64,000 nucleotides of DNA from positions 310,001 to 374,000 of the forward strand of contig NW_006763292.1 in NCBI RefSeq assembly GCF_000218685.1, given 5' to 3'. Below the pieces are notes generated by a model. It saw only the letters and a list, made by a program, of their open reading frames with translations. It was not told the DNA's origin and did not search any database. A program made the position numbers and the translations under genes. This DNA is from Serpula lacrymans var. lacrymans S7.9. Its lineage: Eukaryota > Basidiomycota > Agaricomycetes > Boletales > Serpulaceae. Shown here piece by piece: positions 11,135-20,889 of the stretch (the stretch's first letter is position 1; each line of letters opens with the position of its first letter).

Positions 11135-11193
11135 AGTTCATTTTTCAGTGTCTAGGAGTTTGTAGGCTTGCTTTCCATGTGTGTAGCCAATCA

Positions 11194-12384
11194 TTATGGC
11201 TTTGATATCCCTGTTTTGGACAATTTGTGGACAGAGATGAGTGCTAACATGAAGTTTGGCACAAGTAAGACATTTGACAGTGCAATATTGTAGTCCTTTT
11301 TGCCAATAGTTGCTTGTAGGATTACTGTTCCATCGCCAATGGCATTTACAGAGGATTCATCCCCAAAACTGATTGTCCTCGGAGGATACAGAACATGGTA
11401 TGTTCCTGGCTCAAACCAGGAGCGGTGAGGGACCATGTGGGATGTTGCTCCGGAGTTAATAATAATCGTTGTGTTGGTCTTATCAGGTTCCGACACAAGG
11501 TAAGCTTGAATGTGTTTAGCAAGTGGCTTGGAAATATGTACATGTTCCAATGCAATATGACTTTGTTCCTCCTCGGAGTCAGATCCAGATGATTGCTCCG
11601 CTGTATTTGCCTTTTCCTTCTCTTTTCCTTTATCCTTGTGTCTTTCCTTTCCCTTCTTCTTTTGACCTTTTTCAGCTGACTGAAGTGTTCGACACTCCGA
11701 GGTGTTGTGTGATTTGGCTTTGTGGAAGTTACACCATTTTTCCTCGGATTTGAGTGCTGATTTGGAACCTCCAGGGGCCTTCCCTGACTGTCGTGCAACT
11801 TCTGCAGTGATCCGGATCTCAACTGCATCAAAGGTAAGTTTATTTTCTTCAATCGTGTTGATTACTGATGACTGAAATATTTGCCATTCAGGAGTGCATG
11901 GGAGAGATTGGAGAAGAGCAAAAGCCATGAGTTTGGTATCAACTCCTAGTTTCATTCCGGAGAGGTGTGAATCAATTGTCCGGATTTTTGCAATGTGGTC
12001 CTGGATAGGTGATGTCCTATCCCAGGACAATTTGGTGAGTTGCTGGAACGAATAGAAGGCCGAGGCAATATTGGACATTTGATGGAGTGAGACAAGTTTA
12101 TCAAATAACTCCTTGGAGCTGGTAAGGTCTCCAGTCCTCATTAGGAGGGCATCAGAGATGTGGTCCTGGATGATTCCATGTGCCTTCTCATCCTTAAGTA
12201 TCCAGGTGATCTCAGGATCCTCCAAGGAGGTAGGTTTTCCTGGTGAGGGCTTAAGCTCCTCTCCAGTAACAACCCGGAGAAATTTTTCCCGACGTAGCTT
12301 TTAGATAATCCGGAGTTTCCATATCTGAAAATTGTTGGGTCCAGTGAGAACTGGACATGCAGATGTATCGTGTGCTGTGGTCAT
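11194..12384 (-). pseudogene. Copia gag-protease (one stop, protease Asp lost)
   Basis: The likely start ATG is at 12384 on the minus strand (MTTAHDTSACPVLTG). A UBN2-type gag follows (NNFQIWKLRII, stop TAA, KLRREKFLRVV). From 12225 the frame is open to 11194. Later features are a zinc-knuckle-like CNFHKAKSHNTSEC (C-x2-H-x4-H-x4-C rather than C-x2-C-x4-H-x4-C), a charged KKKGKERHKDKGKEKEK linker, and the protease signature, which reads INSGATSHM instead of DSGATSHM. So the catalytic aspartate is replaced. The frame ends shortly after the protease (KLSKTGISKP) at the deletion that removed integrase. Confidence 0.9.
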
Positions 12385-12433
12385 GGTTCCGAGGTTGCCG
12401 TTTCAAATAAGAATTATTTCCTGCGTAGCTTTT

Positions 12434-12453
12434 GCGCACCAGAGCTCATAACC
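12434..12453 (-). promoter_or_regulatory. Primer-binding site for half initiator tRNA-Met
   Basis: Immediately internal to the 5' LTR, the plus-strand reading GCGCACCAGAGCTCATAACC closely resembles the 5'-half of a eukaryotic initiator tRNA-Met ending in the anticodon loop (GGGCTCATAACC). Drosophila copia is known to use such a cleaved half-tRNA primer, and this position and sequence fit that mechanism. The tRNA comparison is from memory. Confidence 0.7.
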
Positions 12454-12688
12454 TAATAATACTAAGTGAAACTCAGCCGCTGCCCGAGAGGCTATAGAAA
12501 CGACTGAGGTATTCCTATACTAAACCCCCTACTACTTATAGTTGGAGGTGCTACTCGCTACAGTATAATGACTCCTAGGAGTACAATTGTGCTCCTAGGA
12601 GAACAATGGTTACTCCATGAAGTGGTGGCTATGCTCTATGGAGAACAATGGTCGCTTCGGCAGAGACCAAGTTTATCCGGTTTTGTCA
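12454..12688 (-). repeat. 5' LTR of copia copy 1
   Basis: 235 bp, minus orientation, TGACAAAACCGG to GTATTATTA. It ends one base before the primer-binding site. Compared with the 3' LTR it has an extra GTACAATTGTGCTCCTAGGA-type block and several substitutions, so the insertion is not recent or the LTRs were recombined. Confidence 0.88.
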
Positions 12689-13252
12689 TTGGGGAGATCT
12701 CTCAGTGCCTCCAAAGCATGTTGTTCATCAGCCGTCATATCTCATTCAGGTTAGTGTTGCTCTACCCTTCAGGTATGTCAATCACTCACCTTGCATGTGA
12801 ATCCTATGGCTTTTGTATGATTTTGCGGCTCTTTTTGTGGGCGCTTTTGGGCCCAAAACCTTGTGCACTGGCTTGATTTACACATCATTCTTGTTTTGAG
12901 TCCGTCCTACATGTCGTACCTTCCCACTTGATAGGCCAGTCTGATTTTGAGAGCTTTTTGTACCAACCATAGCTCAGGAGATTCTTGAGGATCTGGGTCA
13001 TTGATACCACCGTGACAACACGTGACACTGGCATGTCTATCTCAAGATCATGATTGATTCAGAGATAGAGATGAGGTGCAAACACCTTCAAACAGCCCTT
13101 TTTGCCATTGTTGACTAGTCTTGACTCCTGTCATGACCCGCATCCACCGATCATCTGCAGATGTTAGTGCTATTCCGACCTCTTCGATTTCACTTGGACA
13201 ACCGCGCAGTCACTCAGGTCAGCTTTCAGTAGATGATTTCTTACTTAATTGA
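12689..13252. other. Non-coding stretch upstream of the viroplasmin pseudogene
   Basis: Pyrimidine-rich sequence with only short frames. It may include 5' parts of the decayed gene that starts at 13253. No specific element is recognised. Confidence 0.4.
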
Positions 13253-13870
13253 TTGTTTATACCTACAGTGCAATGCTCACCTCTCACAGAGATGATCAAG
13301 ACCACTCAAACCACCACAATCACAACAACAACAACAATTACAGTGTCTATCTCTTTGGCAGCCCCCCCACAAATGTCTCTCCAGAGAGCCATGGGAGGAT
13401 CCCACAACTCGGATTGGCTACAGTCACCCTCCACCATCAGAAATAAGTCATCTGCCCAACCTTCTACCAATCCGCTGGTGTCACTCACACCAAAATTCCC
13501 TCATCCCGACAATATTTGGCTACCTGCTACAGGTATCACTCCAGAGGGATACTACATCGTCTGGGTTGGTCAAGAGGTAGGGATCTTCTACAACTGGTGA
13601 GTTTGACATTTCTTGCGGTTCATTTTTACTGAGAGAGAGTCAGGGACGACACTGCTAAGAGGGTATTAGGTGTTAGTGGCAATAGATTCAAGAAATACAG
13701 CAGCTTTTGTGAGGCTGTCAGGAAGTATAGAAGTAAGTATGCCATTTGAGCAGTCCCAATCCCTGGCAGTTGCTTCTGGCCAGATGTCCTCCATTCCAAC
13801 AATGAGTATTTGTCCTCTGATTTGATGGAGCATTCTTGGGATGGAGTTGAAGCCTTAACTGATCAGCTGA
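13253..13870 (+). pseudogene. RNase H1 N-terminal/viroplasmin-domain protein remnant
   Basis: The frame from 13253 has a low-complexity Thr-rich start (TTTITTTTTITV), a Pro/Ser linker, and then GYYIVWVGQEVGIFYNW. After an intron (about 13599-13644, GTGAGT..CAG) it continues DDTAKRVLGVSGNRFKKYSS and FCEAVRKYRSKYAI. This fits the short RNA/DNA-hybrid-binding viroplasmin fold (YxVWxGxxxGIYxxW ... V.G..G..fKkF.s..eA). A TGA stop follows SKYAI, and AVPIPGSCFWPDVLHSNNEY continues in frame, so the gene is broken. Such proteins are common in mushroom genomes; any catalytic RNase H part is absent. Confidence 0.65.
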
Positions 13871-14761
13871 GCCTGCTATGATGATGGTGGGTGATTTATT
13901 TGATGTTTCTCAATGAAAGTTGACTAAAAAATTGACTCGCTCCTGTGATACCTTTATGATAGTTTTTTTGCACCATTTATCTAAATGCTAATATACCAAT
14001 TGTATGGAGTGTTTGAATCTCACCCAAGTGAAGTGAACCTAGGCCAAGATTCTTACTCCTAGTCAAAAGCCTAACCTGCCAATGCTCGCAGGTGGTAAGC
14101 ACATATATAGCTATAGTTTTATATTTCAAAATATATAGATTCACAATCAGAATCCTCTACTATAGTGTCCAAAGATACCAGCTAGGCAAATTCGCTATTG
14201 TATACTACATGTATACAGGGTACATGAAACTGTGCTATTGAATTGTCTATTGCATACTGGATACTGTGTTTGCTATTCTTTCAAGGCAGCATCATTTCTT
14301 CAAGCTACATTGCCTTGGTCATAAAAATATTTCCTAAAAATACCCTCACCAATACACTTGATGAAGAGGTCAGACTCTAACTAGTTGAAACCAACATCAT
14401 TTTCTATGGCATAGCAAATGTATTTGCTATGCTCTTAAGTGTTCTATATTACAAATCACGCATAGTTAAGTTTTTTGACTTGAATCTCACTTCCTCAAGG
14501 TATATATGCACTAGTTTACCTTTCCGTATCATCACCATAGCCAGTCTCAGATCCATGGTTTCTACAAAAAGAACTGATCAGCCAATGCCAGGTTGCAGAA
14601 CAATGGTTATCCAAACCTCAGTAAGTCTTCAAGTTCTCCTTTTGTAAATCCAATTGTACCATGCTAACTGGAATTTTACTACTTATTAGAGTTTGTGAGG
14701 TGCAACAAGAGAAAGCTCGCCTTCATTCTGCTAGGTGAGAAACTCCAAGGACTGAGGTTGT
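13871..14761. other. Non-coding stretch, nothing recognised
   Basis: AT-rich with isolated short frames (for example 14429-14644). No domain, RNA or repeat can be named. Confidence 0.4.
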
Positions 14762-16960
14762 TGTTATATCCGTACCGGAAGACAGAACTCCAGCATCTCC
14801 AAAGGAGTTGTTCTCTGAGTCTAAAACCCCCGAACCATTGGTATACTTGGGATTATGTTCCTTGTGGTCTGCCGGTTGGCATAACTCTATGTTACGCTTG
14901 GAATGTACAAGCCTGGTAACAAGAGGGGTTTCTGGCAATGAAGCGGTTCTGATAAGCCCGTAGGTAACGAGTTTGAGACATATTCTGATGAAGAGGATTT
15001 TACTGATGAATACCAAGTTGCACTGTTGAAGCGTACAATCATATTGGAGATGTTTACTATAATACAGCACTTCAGTCAACCTCTTTCCATGGCCTCTTAG
15101 GTTGATCAGTTTCTGTTATTTGATGTGCCTAAGAGGCCTTTATCCTGGGATTATCCCATAAGCAGTTAATCCATACAGGACTATCTTGAGCTAAGGTCAT
15201 CTAGGAACAATTTGAGAATCCTGGGAGTTCCAATTGGTGGCAAGGGTCCTAGCATTAATTAAGAATCTGAAAAATGTCCATCCTATATTAATATAAAGTA
15301 GGACTATTTTAGGATGTACTCAAAACTAATATTTATATTGCTTCAATGGCTATCTAAAATATCCCTACTAAATAGATATGCTCTGTGAGTATCAAGTGGT
15401 GTCCAAAGCATCCAATGGGACTACTTTGACTACTTTTGGGTACTACTAAAGTCCCACTGGGTATCCCAGAAGATCTAGTAGGATGTCTTTATTGTATCCA
15501 TGTGGTATCAAGAAGATTCAATGAGATTGATATATATACTGCTGGTATTCCCACTAGTTATGTAGGATATCTTTTGGAGTACTTGTATGGCATCCACAAC
15601 ATCCAATGTGACTACCTTGGGTACATCTTATATTCTACCAAGTATCCCAGATGCTCCAGTAGAATGTCCCTACCTTGCCATAGATGTCCTTCAACAGCAC
15701 TCAGATATTGTCCAAGAGATCCAATGAGACTACTGCTGATATCCTAATGGTCCTCCAGAATGTTCTTATTTATACCCAAATACCCTTTAAGAGCACCAAA
15801 TACTAACTGGGAGATCCAAAGAAGCTAATATTTGTGCTGATGGTTTCCAAATGGTCATCCAGGATGTCCCTATTATACCCCAGATGTCCTTTGGGGTACT
15901 TGTATAGTGTCCATAACATCCAATTAGACTACCGTGGGTACTCCCACAGGATATTCTATAACATAATTAAACTAGTCAATACACACCTTAAAGTGAAACA
16001 CTTTGATTTTGGGTTATTCCAGGATAGTCCTGCTTTATATTGATATAGGGTATAGGATTTTTGGAATTAATTAGTGCTAGGACCCCTGGCACCAATTGGG
16101 ACTCCCAGGGTTCTCAAATTGCTCCTGGATAACATTAGCTCAAGGGAGTCCTGCATGGATTACCTGCCTATGGGATAATCCCAGGATAAAGGCCTCTTAG
16201 GCGCATCAAATAACAGAAACTGATCAACCTAAGAGGCTATGGAAAGAGGTTGACTGAAGTGTAATAAAGGCGTCTATATATACTGTTCTACTTTAGGGTA
16301 GGTGTTTGTGTTGAACAAACAATGATGGGTGAGAAACCGTAACAGGTAACTAGTGTGGGAATAAGAATGAGTAGCGGTACATAGCTACTCAGAGAAGAAA
16401 ATAAACTCCATAAGAGGCATAGTTCATAACACTCTATGCTCCATTTCCACATGGTACTCTGGTTTTCTGCTCTGATACTCCTGCACCAAACTTCTAGTCC
16501 GCCATACACTCTCCTCGCATGTTCTAGGATTCCTCATGGAATCTGTAGTTAGACCTTATAATACACTCCTCACACATACAGTTTCCTCTCGCTAGATAAT
16601 TGTCTGCATGGAACTTTGTACCTACATTACAAGTTACTCCTTACAAGCTCCTGCTTCCCCAACAGTATATAAGTTGTAACTCCCGTACCCCGTTTCTGCA
16701 GTTCAAATATCAACTAGATTCCCTTGCCTTCTTACCAGTCCTTTTCTAAGTCCTTTTCCGATCCTTCTCCGAAGGATCTTTACTCTGCTCCTCCCTATCC
16801 TCTACTTCTCCTCCATCCACTTCCAACGAGCTAGGGACCAAGGTCCATGGAAGGGCCTGGCACATGAGCTAAGCCAATTCCCCATCTTGCCCCTCATACT
16901 CTGTTACTCCACCCCTGTACTCTGCAGCTCTGTTACTCCAAAGAGGCCACAGTTCTGACA
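14762..16960 (-). mobile_element. Solo LTR (TSD GTTGT) split by a later insertion
   Basis: The two halves of one minus-strand LTR are 14762-14892 and about 16433-16960. Together they parallel the complete LTR at 29837-30473: start TGTCAGAACTGTGGCC, middle CCTTCTCCGAAGGATCTTTA (as its complement), end GTACCGGAAGACAGAACTC. A perfect 5-bp duplication GTTGT flanks the whole (14757-14761 and 16961-16965). The interruption repeats CTCTATG at both junctions, consistent with its own target duplication. About 1.5 kb of inserted DNA lies inside, including a MITE. Confidence 0.85.
15068..16261. mobile_element. 1.2-kb MITE with ~240-bp inverted repeats
   Basis: The left arm starts CACTTCAGTCAACCTCTTTC at 15068 and continues for about 240 bp (GGCCTCTTAGGTTGATCAG, GGGATTATCCCATA, GAGTTCCAATTGGTG). 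The right arm is its near-complement, ending GAAAGAGGTTGACTGAAGTG at 16261. Flanks TAATACAG (15060-15067) and TAATAAAG (16262-16269) agree at 7 of 8 positions. That fits the 8-bp duplications made by hAT transposases. The interior is non-coding and made of diverged repeats of a CATCCAATG..ACTAC..TGGGTA type. Confidence 0.8.
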
Positions 16961-16965
16961 GTTGT

Positions 16966-18173
16966 GCCAAAATGTTTTACAGCCTCTGATAGACAAACAT
17001 TGCTCCAGGAAACATTCAAATTATATCATTTCATCTCATTGGAAGGCTGGTGCACCCTAACTAGACTACAGAAAGAAAGCAGAGAAAACCCCTAACTCGG
17101 CCTTGCCACCAGCATCAGTGCCAAACCTGCCATCCTTGAGTCAAGTTTTTGATTGTGATGGCAGCACCCTCCTGTCTGAGGGTCCAATAAAAGCTGCTGA
17201 TTTCTCCACATTACGTTGTGCGGTCATTGAATGGCAGGTAAACTTGGGGCCTGAAGGATTGTGTGGTAGGTGGCTCAACAAAGAGTTGGGGAAGGCCAGA
17301 GAGAGAGGGCGCTGTGTGATCAGCAAGTTTTTTGAAAGATGGGAGAACCATGCACAGGAGGGATGAGATATGGCTCTGCAAGTGTACACTTTAGCATTGA
17401 CAGTTATGGCTGAAGTCAGATTTTTCAAAGTGAAACTTGATGAATATGCACCTGTGGTACCTCTGACAAAAATTTCAGAATTATGTTATTATTCTGGATT
17501 GTAAATAAAGTTGTAGAATGTGATGACAAGTTGATTCACAATTCCACTGTAATCTTATCATTACACGACTCTGTTGTGGTGCAACTCTTTATCTTACATC
17601 TGATTGGTCATCCAAGTCCAGTCATCCACATGGCTTGCCGCCGGGCAGATGCTCAACATTCATTGATCGAAGCTCCAAGTCAGACACATTGATCACTCTC
17701 AGACTCAGGCTGGAGCCTGCAGTTCTCTGTTGTCTCTAATTTGCTGAGGCTCAGAACTGCCTTTGTATCTTCATGGAACATCTGTACATTATTCTTTCTC
17801 ACAGCAAATACTCACTCACATGTAGTTTAGGTGGTCCATGCTCCTATCCTTCCTCAGTTTTAGATTAACTGTCACACTCTCAGGCTCACCTCCTGCCCTG
17901 AAAATGTTGTATTTGCATGTTTACGCTTGGGTGGCTTATAAGGTACGGATGCACAGCTCACTTATAATGTTACTTAGAAACATTGCACTAACTACTGCTC
18001 TTCCCAGATCTCATGTCCGGGATCAGGTGTTCAACGTCCTGCATGTTGATTCCAATGGACAGAAGGTATACCTTTGTTTTATTTCTCTACACATGTCTAT
18101 CTAACCACCTTCATCCCCACCCAGACTCAACAGGGGTAGTCAATAACTATGAAGAATTCTATCCCTCTGGACA
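16966..18173. other. Mostly unassigned sequence with short frames
   Basis: An 87-codon frame at 17103-17363 (including LCGRWLNKELGKARERGR) and an 88-codon frame at 17838-18101 look protein-like but match no family I recognise. Both are isolated and bounded by stops. They may be relics of the gag region of the following copia element or of another gene. Confidence 0.35.
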
Positions 18174-20039
18174 ATGGAAGGATCCTGTGTCATACATGGG
18201 CAAATTTGCACCTTTCAGCATAGCAAGCAGGCGACCCTGGATAGTGCAAATAGCCCGTTTGTTGTCCCTGCCGTTGATCCCTCTTTTGATCAAATCCTTC
18301 AGGATTTTGGTTCTGAGGTTTCTCGACTTAAGGGGGAATGTCTCTATCATCGGTCCGCTCCTGAATTTGCACATGCTGGGATTGCCCATTCTTCCAAATC
18401 TTTTTCCTCTCAGTCAACCCAGCCCCGCATTCACAAAAACAACCCCTCGGGGCTTCCCTGCTCGAACCCAGCTTGCGCCTCCAATCCTCGTCAAACTGGA
18501 CATGACCTCTTGCACTGTTTTCAACCCGGCGGTGGGATGGCCGGTCAGGCTCCTTGGCTCCAAAAACCATCCTTTCCTCTCTCTGTGACAATGTCTACCC
18601 TTCCTATCCCCTCGCCAGTTGTGGCTCAGTTGGCAGTCATCTCCCCTTCCCCTCTTCCTGCGCACTTTGGTGACCTTTCCTATGCTGTCATTCAGTCCTT
18701 GGATTCCTCTGTACTGCCCTCTTGTGCAAGTACCATCCTTGATTCTGGCACCACGTCCACTCTGATCATGGATCACTCTGTTTTTTGGTTGTATGAGGTT
18801 GACCCATCTATTAGCATCAAGACTGCCAATCAGGGTACCCTCAACTCAGCTGGTCGGGGCAACTGCTTGGCCATACTTACCTTGAACGGTACCCGTTATC
18901 ATTTACGCCTTTGTGATTTCATTCATGCTCCTGGTGCCCTGATGGATCTCGTATCCGTCGGTCGCTTGCTCAACAAGGGTTGGTCTTGCATTTTTCAGGG
19001 TTCCCCCAGTCAATGTGATTTTTCCTATTGTTCTTCTCCTCTCGGGTCCCTCCCAATGACGGGCAATCTTTTTTACATGGACTTAGAATTCATTCCACCC
19101 TCCTCTTCTTATGTTATTCCCTCCTCTCCTACCGAAATTACTGCGTTCACCCATATTGTCCAGACTCACAATCTCTGGCATGCTCATCTTGGCCACATTG
19201 GTGGATCTGCGGTCTTGCGCATTCCTCACTTTTCCACTGGTGCCTCCATTTCCTCTGCCCTTCCTCTCACCGCTTGCGAGTCTTGCATCCTCGTGAAACA
19301 CCCTCATCGGCCTCACCCTATTCCCTCCTCTCCCCCTGCTTCCCATCTCTTGGGTCTCATCCATTCCAATGTATGCGGCCCTTTTCCATCCACCACTCCT
19401 CATGGGAAACTTTACTTCTTGATTTTCCTTGATGATCACAGCAACTGGCTGTGGTTGTATCTTCTGGCCTCAAAGGGGGAAACTCTCGAGCAATGGACTG
19501 CTTTTTGCGCCCGTGTCGAGAAGCAGATGGGGTGTTCAAGCAAAGTCCTACGTTCCAACAATGGGGGTGAGTATACTGGGACAGCTTTTTGCAAGGCCCT
19601 TCGGGATGGAGGTATAGTGCACCAGTTTTCTGCGGCTTACTCGCATCAACAGAACGGCAAGGCAGAGCGGGCTATTCACACTATCGAGGGTTGCCTGCTT
19701 GGTATGCTGAAAGGTGCAAATTTGCCCCTTACTTACTGGGGCGAGGCTGCACTCACCGTCTCTTACCTCTGGAATCTGAGCGAATCCCGTGTCTTACTTC
19801 CAGGTCAGACCCCTCATGAGGTTGTCCATGGTCGCAAGCCCGACATTTCTCACTTGCGGGTCTTTGGTAGTCGATGCTTTGCCCGCATCCCTCCAAAACT
19901 ATGTCCCAAGCTTGGCACTCAATTACGTGTGGCCCTTTTCATGGGTTATCCTTTGGACATGAAAGCCTACCGCCTGCGCGATGTGGTCACCAGAACATTC
20001 TTCAACTCATTTAAAGCACAGTTTTGCAGGTATCTCTGA
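18174..20039 (+). CDS. Truncated copia gag-protease-integrase ORF
   Basis: A 621-codon frame. In order: the end of gag with a C/H-rich knuckle (CSNPACASNPRQTGHDLLHC, then GGGMAGQAPW), aspartic protease DSGTTS (about residue 190), a GAG-pre-integrase region (LWHAHLGHIGG ... CESCILVKH), and an integrase core. The integrase is dead as written. The first catalytic Asp position reads IHSNVCGPF (Asp to Asn) and the second LRSNNGGEY (Asp to Asn), while the Glu is kept (HQQNGKAERAIHTIEG). Both changes are GAN to AAN within CpG. The frame ends soon after (FNSFKAQFCRYL) with no reverse transcriptase downstream, and no LTRs were found. A different copia lineage from the 8.5-12.7 kb copy. Confidence 0.88.
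   Translation: MEGSCVIHGQICTFQHSKQATLDSANSPFVVPAVDPSFDQILQDFGSEVSRLKGECLYHRSAPEFAHAGIAHSSKSFSSQSTQPRIHKNNPSGLPCSNPACASNPRQTGHDLLHCFQPGGGMAGQAPWLQKPSFPLSVTMSTLPIPSPVVAQLAVISPSPLPAHFGDLSYAVIQSLDSSVLPSCASTILDSGTTSTLIMDHSVFWLYEVDPSISIKTANQGTLNSAGRGNCLAILTLNGTRYHLRLCDFIHAPGALMDLVSVGRLLNKGWSCIFQGSPSQCDFSYCSSPLGSLPMTGNLFYMDLEFIPPSSSYVIPSSPTEITAFTHIVQTHNLWHAHLGHIGGSAVLRIPHFSTGASISSALPLTACESCILVKHPHRPHPIPSSPPASHLLGLIHSNVCGPFPSTTPHGKLYFLIFLDDHSNWLWLYLLASKGETLEQWTAFCARVEKQMGCSSKVLRSNNGGEYTGTAFCKALRDGGIVHQFSAAYSHQQNGKAERAIHTIEGCLLGMLKGANLPLTYWGEAALTVSYLWNLSESRVLLPGQTPHEVVHGRKPDISHLRVFGSRCFARIPPKLCPKLGTQLRVALFMGYPLDMKAYRLRDVVTRTFFNSFKAQFCRYL
18197..18285 (-). repeat. Inverted copy of an integrase segment
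   Basis: The complement of this stretch matches 19645-19730 of the same ORF at roughly 85%, for example CTATGCTGAAAGGTGCAAAT. On the minus strand it encodes LLAMLKGANLP, next to LLGMLKGANLP in the integrase. It therefore sits as an inverted partial duplicate at the start of the gag-side frame, probably from a template switch or rearrangement. Confidence 0.8.
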
Positions 20040-20889
20040 TAATTGACAGTGTCTGATTGTTGCTGTTTACCCCGTTTCTGCCGCACTTAGTTGTAGGTGC
20101 TCCAAAAATTGTATGTCAGGATCTGGCTCTGTCTGCTACCACACAAACCACTATGTTGAATGGAAAGCAAAGGAAATGAAGAGGTGACAGACAGTATCAA
20201 GTCATATGAATTGCTTACAAATGAGAGGGCAAGTCATGCAGATTGGTACATAAGAGGTATAAAAGTTCCGGGAAGAAAAAAAACTTCAATGTCGAAATGG
20301 AACCTCTGGTCCAGGAACTGATACCAAAAGGCCCATCCCGGTGCTAGAAAATTGCTACAACAAGGGCGCAGAGCTTCAGGGCAAAGTTTTGTCTATATAC
20401 ACATTAGTAGTCCGTGAAAGGCGAACGGATTGCCTCAATACGACCGACCACGCCTTAGAAGACAACCATAAATACTATCATACGATGGGCTTGTACGTGG
20501 TCGACTGACTGAAGAACGTGATCAGTCAAAAAATAGTCTAGCATCCCACAACCGTGCTGCAAAGGGAACCACGGTTGGCAAAGACATAGGAGCCAAACCA
20601 AGTAACGAGAAATGAGAATTAACCTACTCGATGAAAGGTTCCATGGATAGAGAAAGTTAAACGTGTCAGATCATGAGGATTCAGATGCCTCGTCGTAAGA
20701 CCGCATGGACGGTCAAGAAAAAGAGCAGTCCTGGCCATCACAAAGTTGGTAATGTATTTGGCTCTATTTGTGTCGCCACTGCAAGATCAAGTCGACCCGC
20801 TCAGACTCTCCAAGTACTGTCTCTCTTCTTCCACTTTGTCCTCACTCCATCCACACCCGGTTCAGGGAAAAACAAAGGATCCTTACCGA
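20040..20889. other. Intergenic region upstream of the Zn2Cys6 gene
   Basis: No protein or RNA gene seen. It should hold the promoter of the transcription factor gene. An ATG at 20673 is in frame with the chosen start but adds a basic, poorly structured 72 residues; the shorter start at 20890 is preferred. Confidence 0.5.

Larger units (their letters stand above)
8539..12688 (-). mobile_element. Two-LTR Ty1/copia element, internally deleted
   Basis: 4.15 kb on the minus strand. The 5' LTR is 12454-12688, followed by a primer site (12434-12453), gag-protease, and reverse transcriptase-RNase H. The 3' LTR is 8539-8753, preceded by a purine tract (GAGTGGGAG). The order RT after protease is copia-type, but the GAG-pre-integrase and integrase core are missing. 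The protease frame stops at 11194 and the sequence continues directly with pol downstream of integrase in another frame. Several in-frame stops occur. Flanking 5-mers (ATTTG versus TTGGG) do not match, so the integration site is not confirmed. Confidence 0.93.

Noticed and set aside
15436..16043. Two plus-strand ORFs inside the MITE
   Set aside because: Encoded by diverged internal repeats between inverted arms; no protein features.
18013..18588. 191-codon ORF overlapping the copia ORF
   Set aside because: Out of frame with the gag/protease motifs that lie in the 18174-20039 frame.
20673..20889. Upstream ATG for the Zn2Cys6 gene
   Set aside because: In frame but gives an atypical extension; the 20890 start has the usual polar N-terminus. 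Transcript data would decide.
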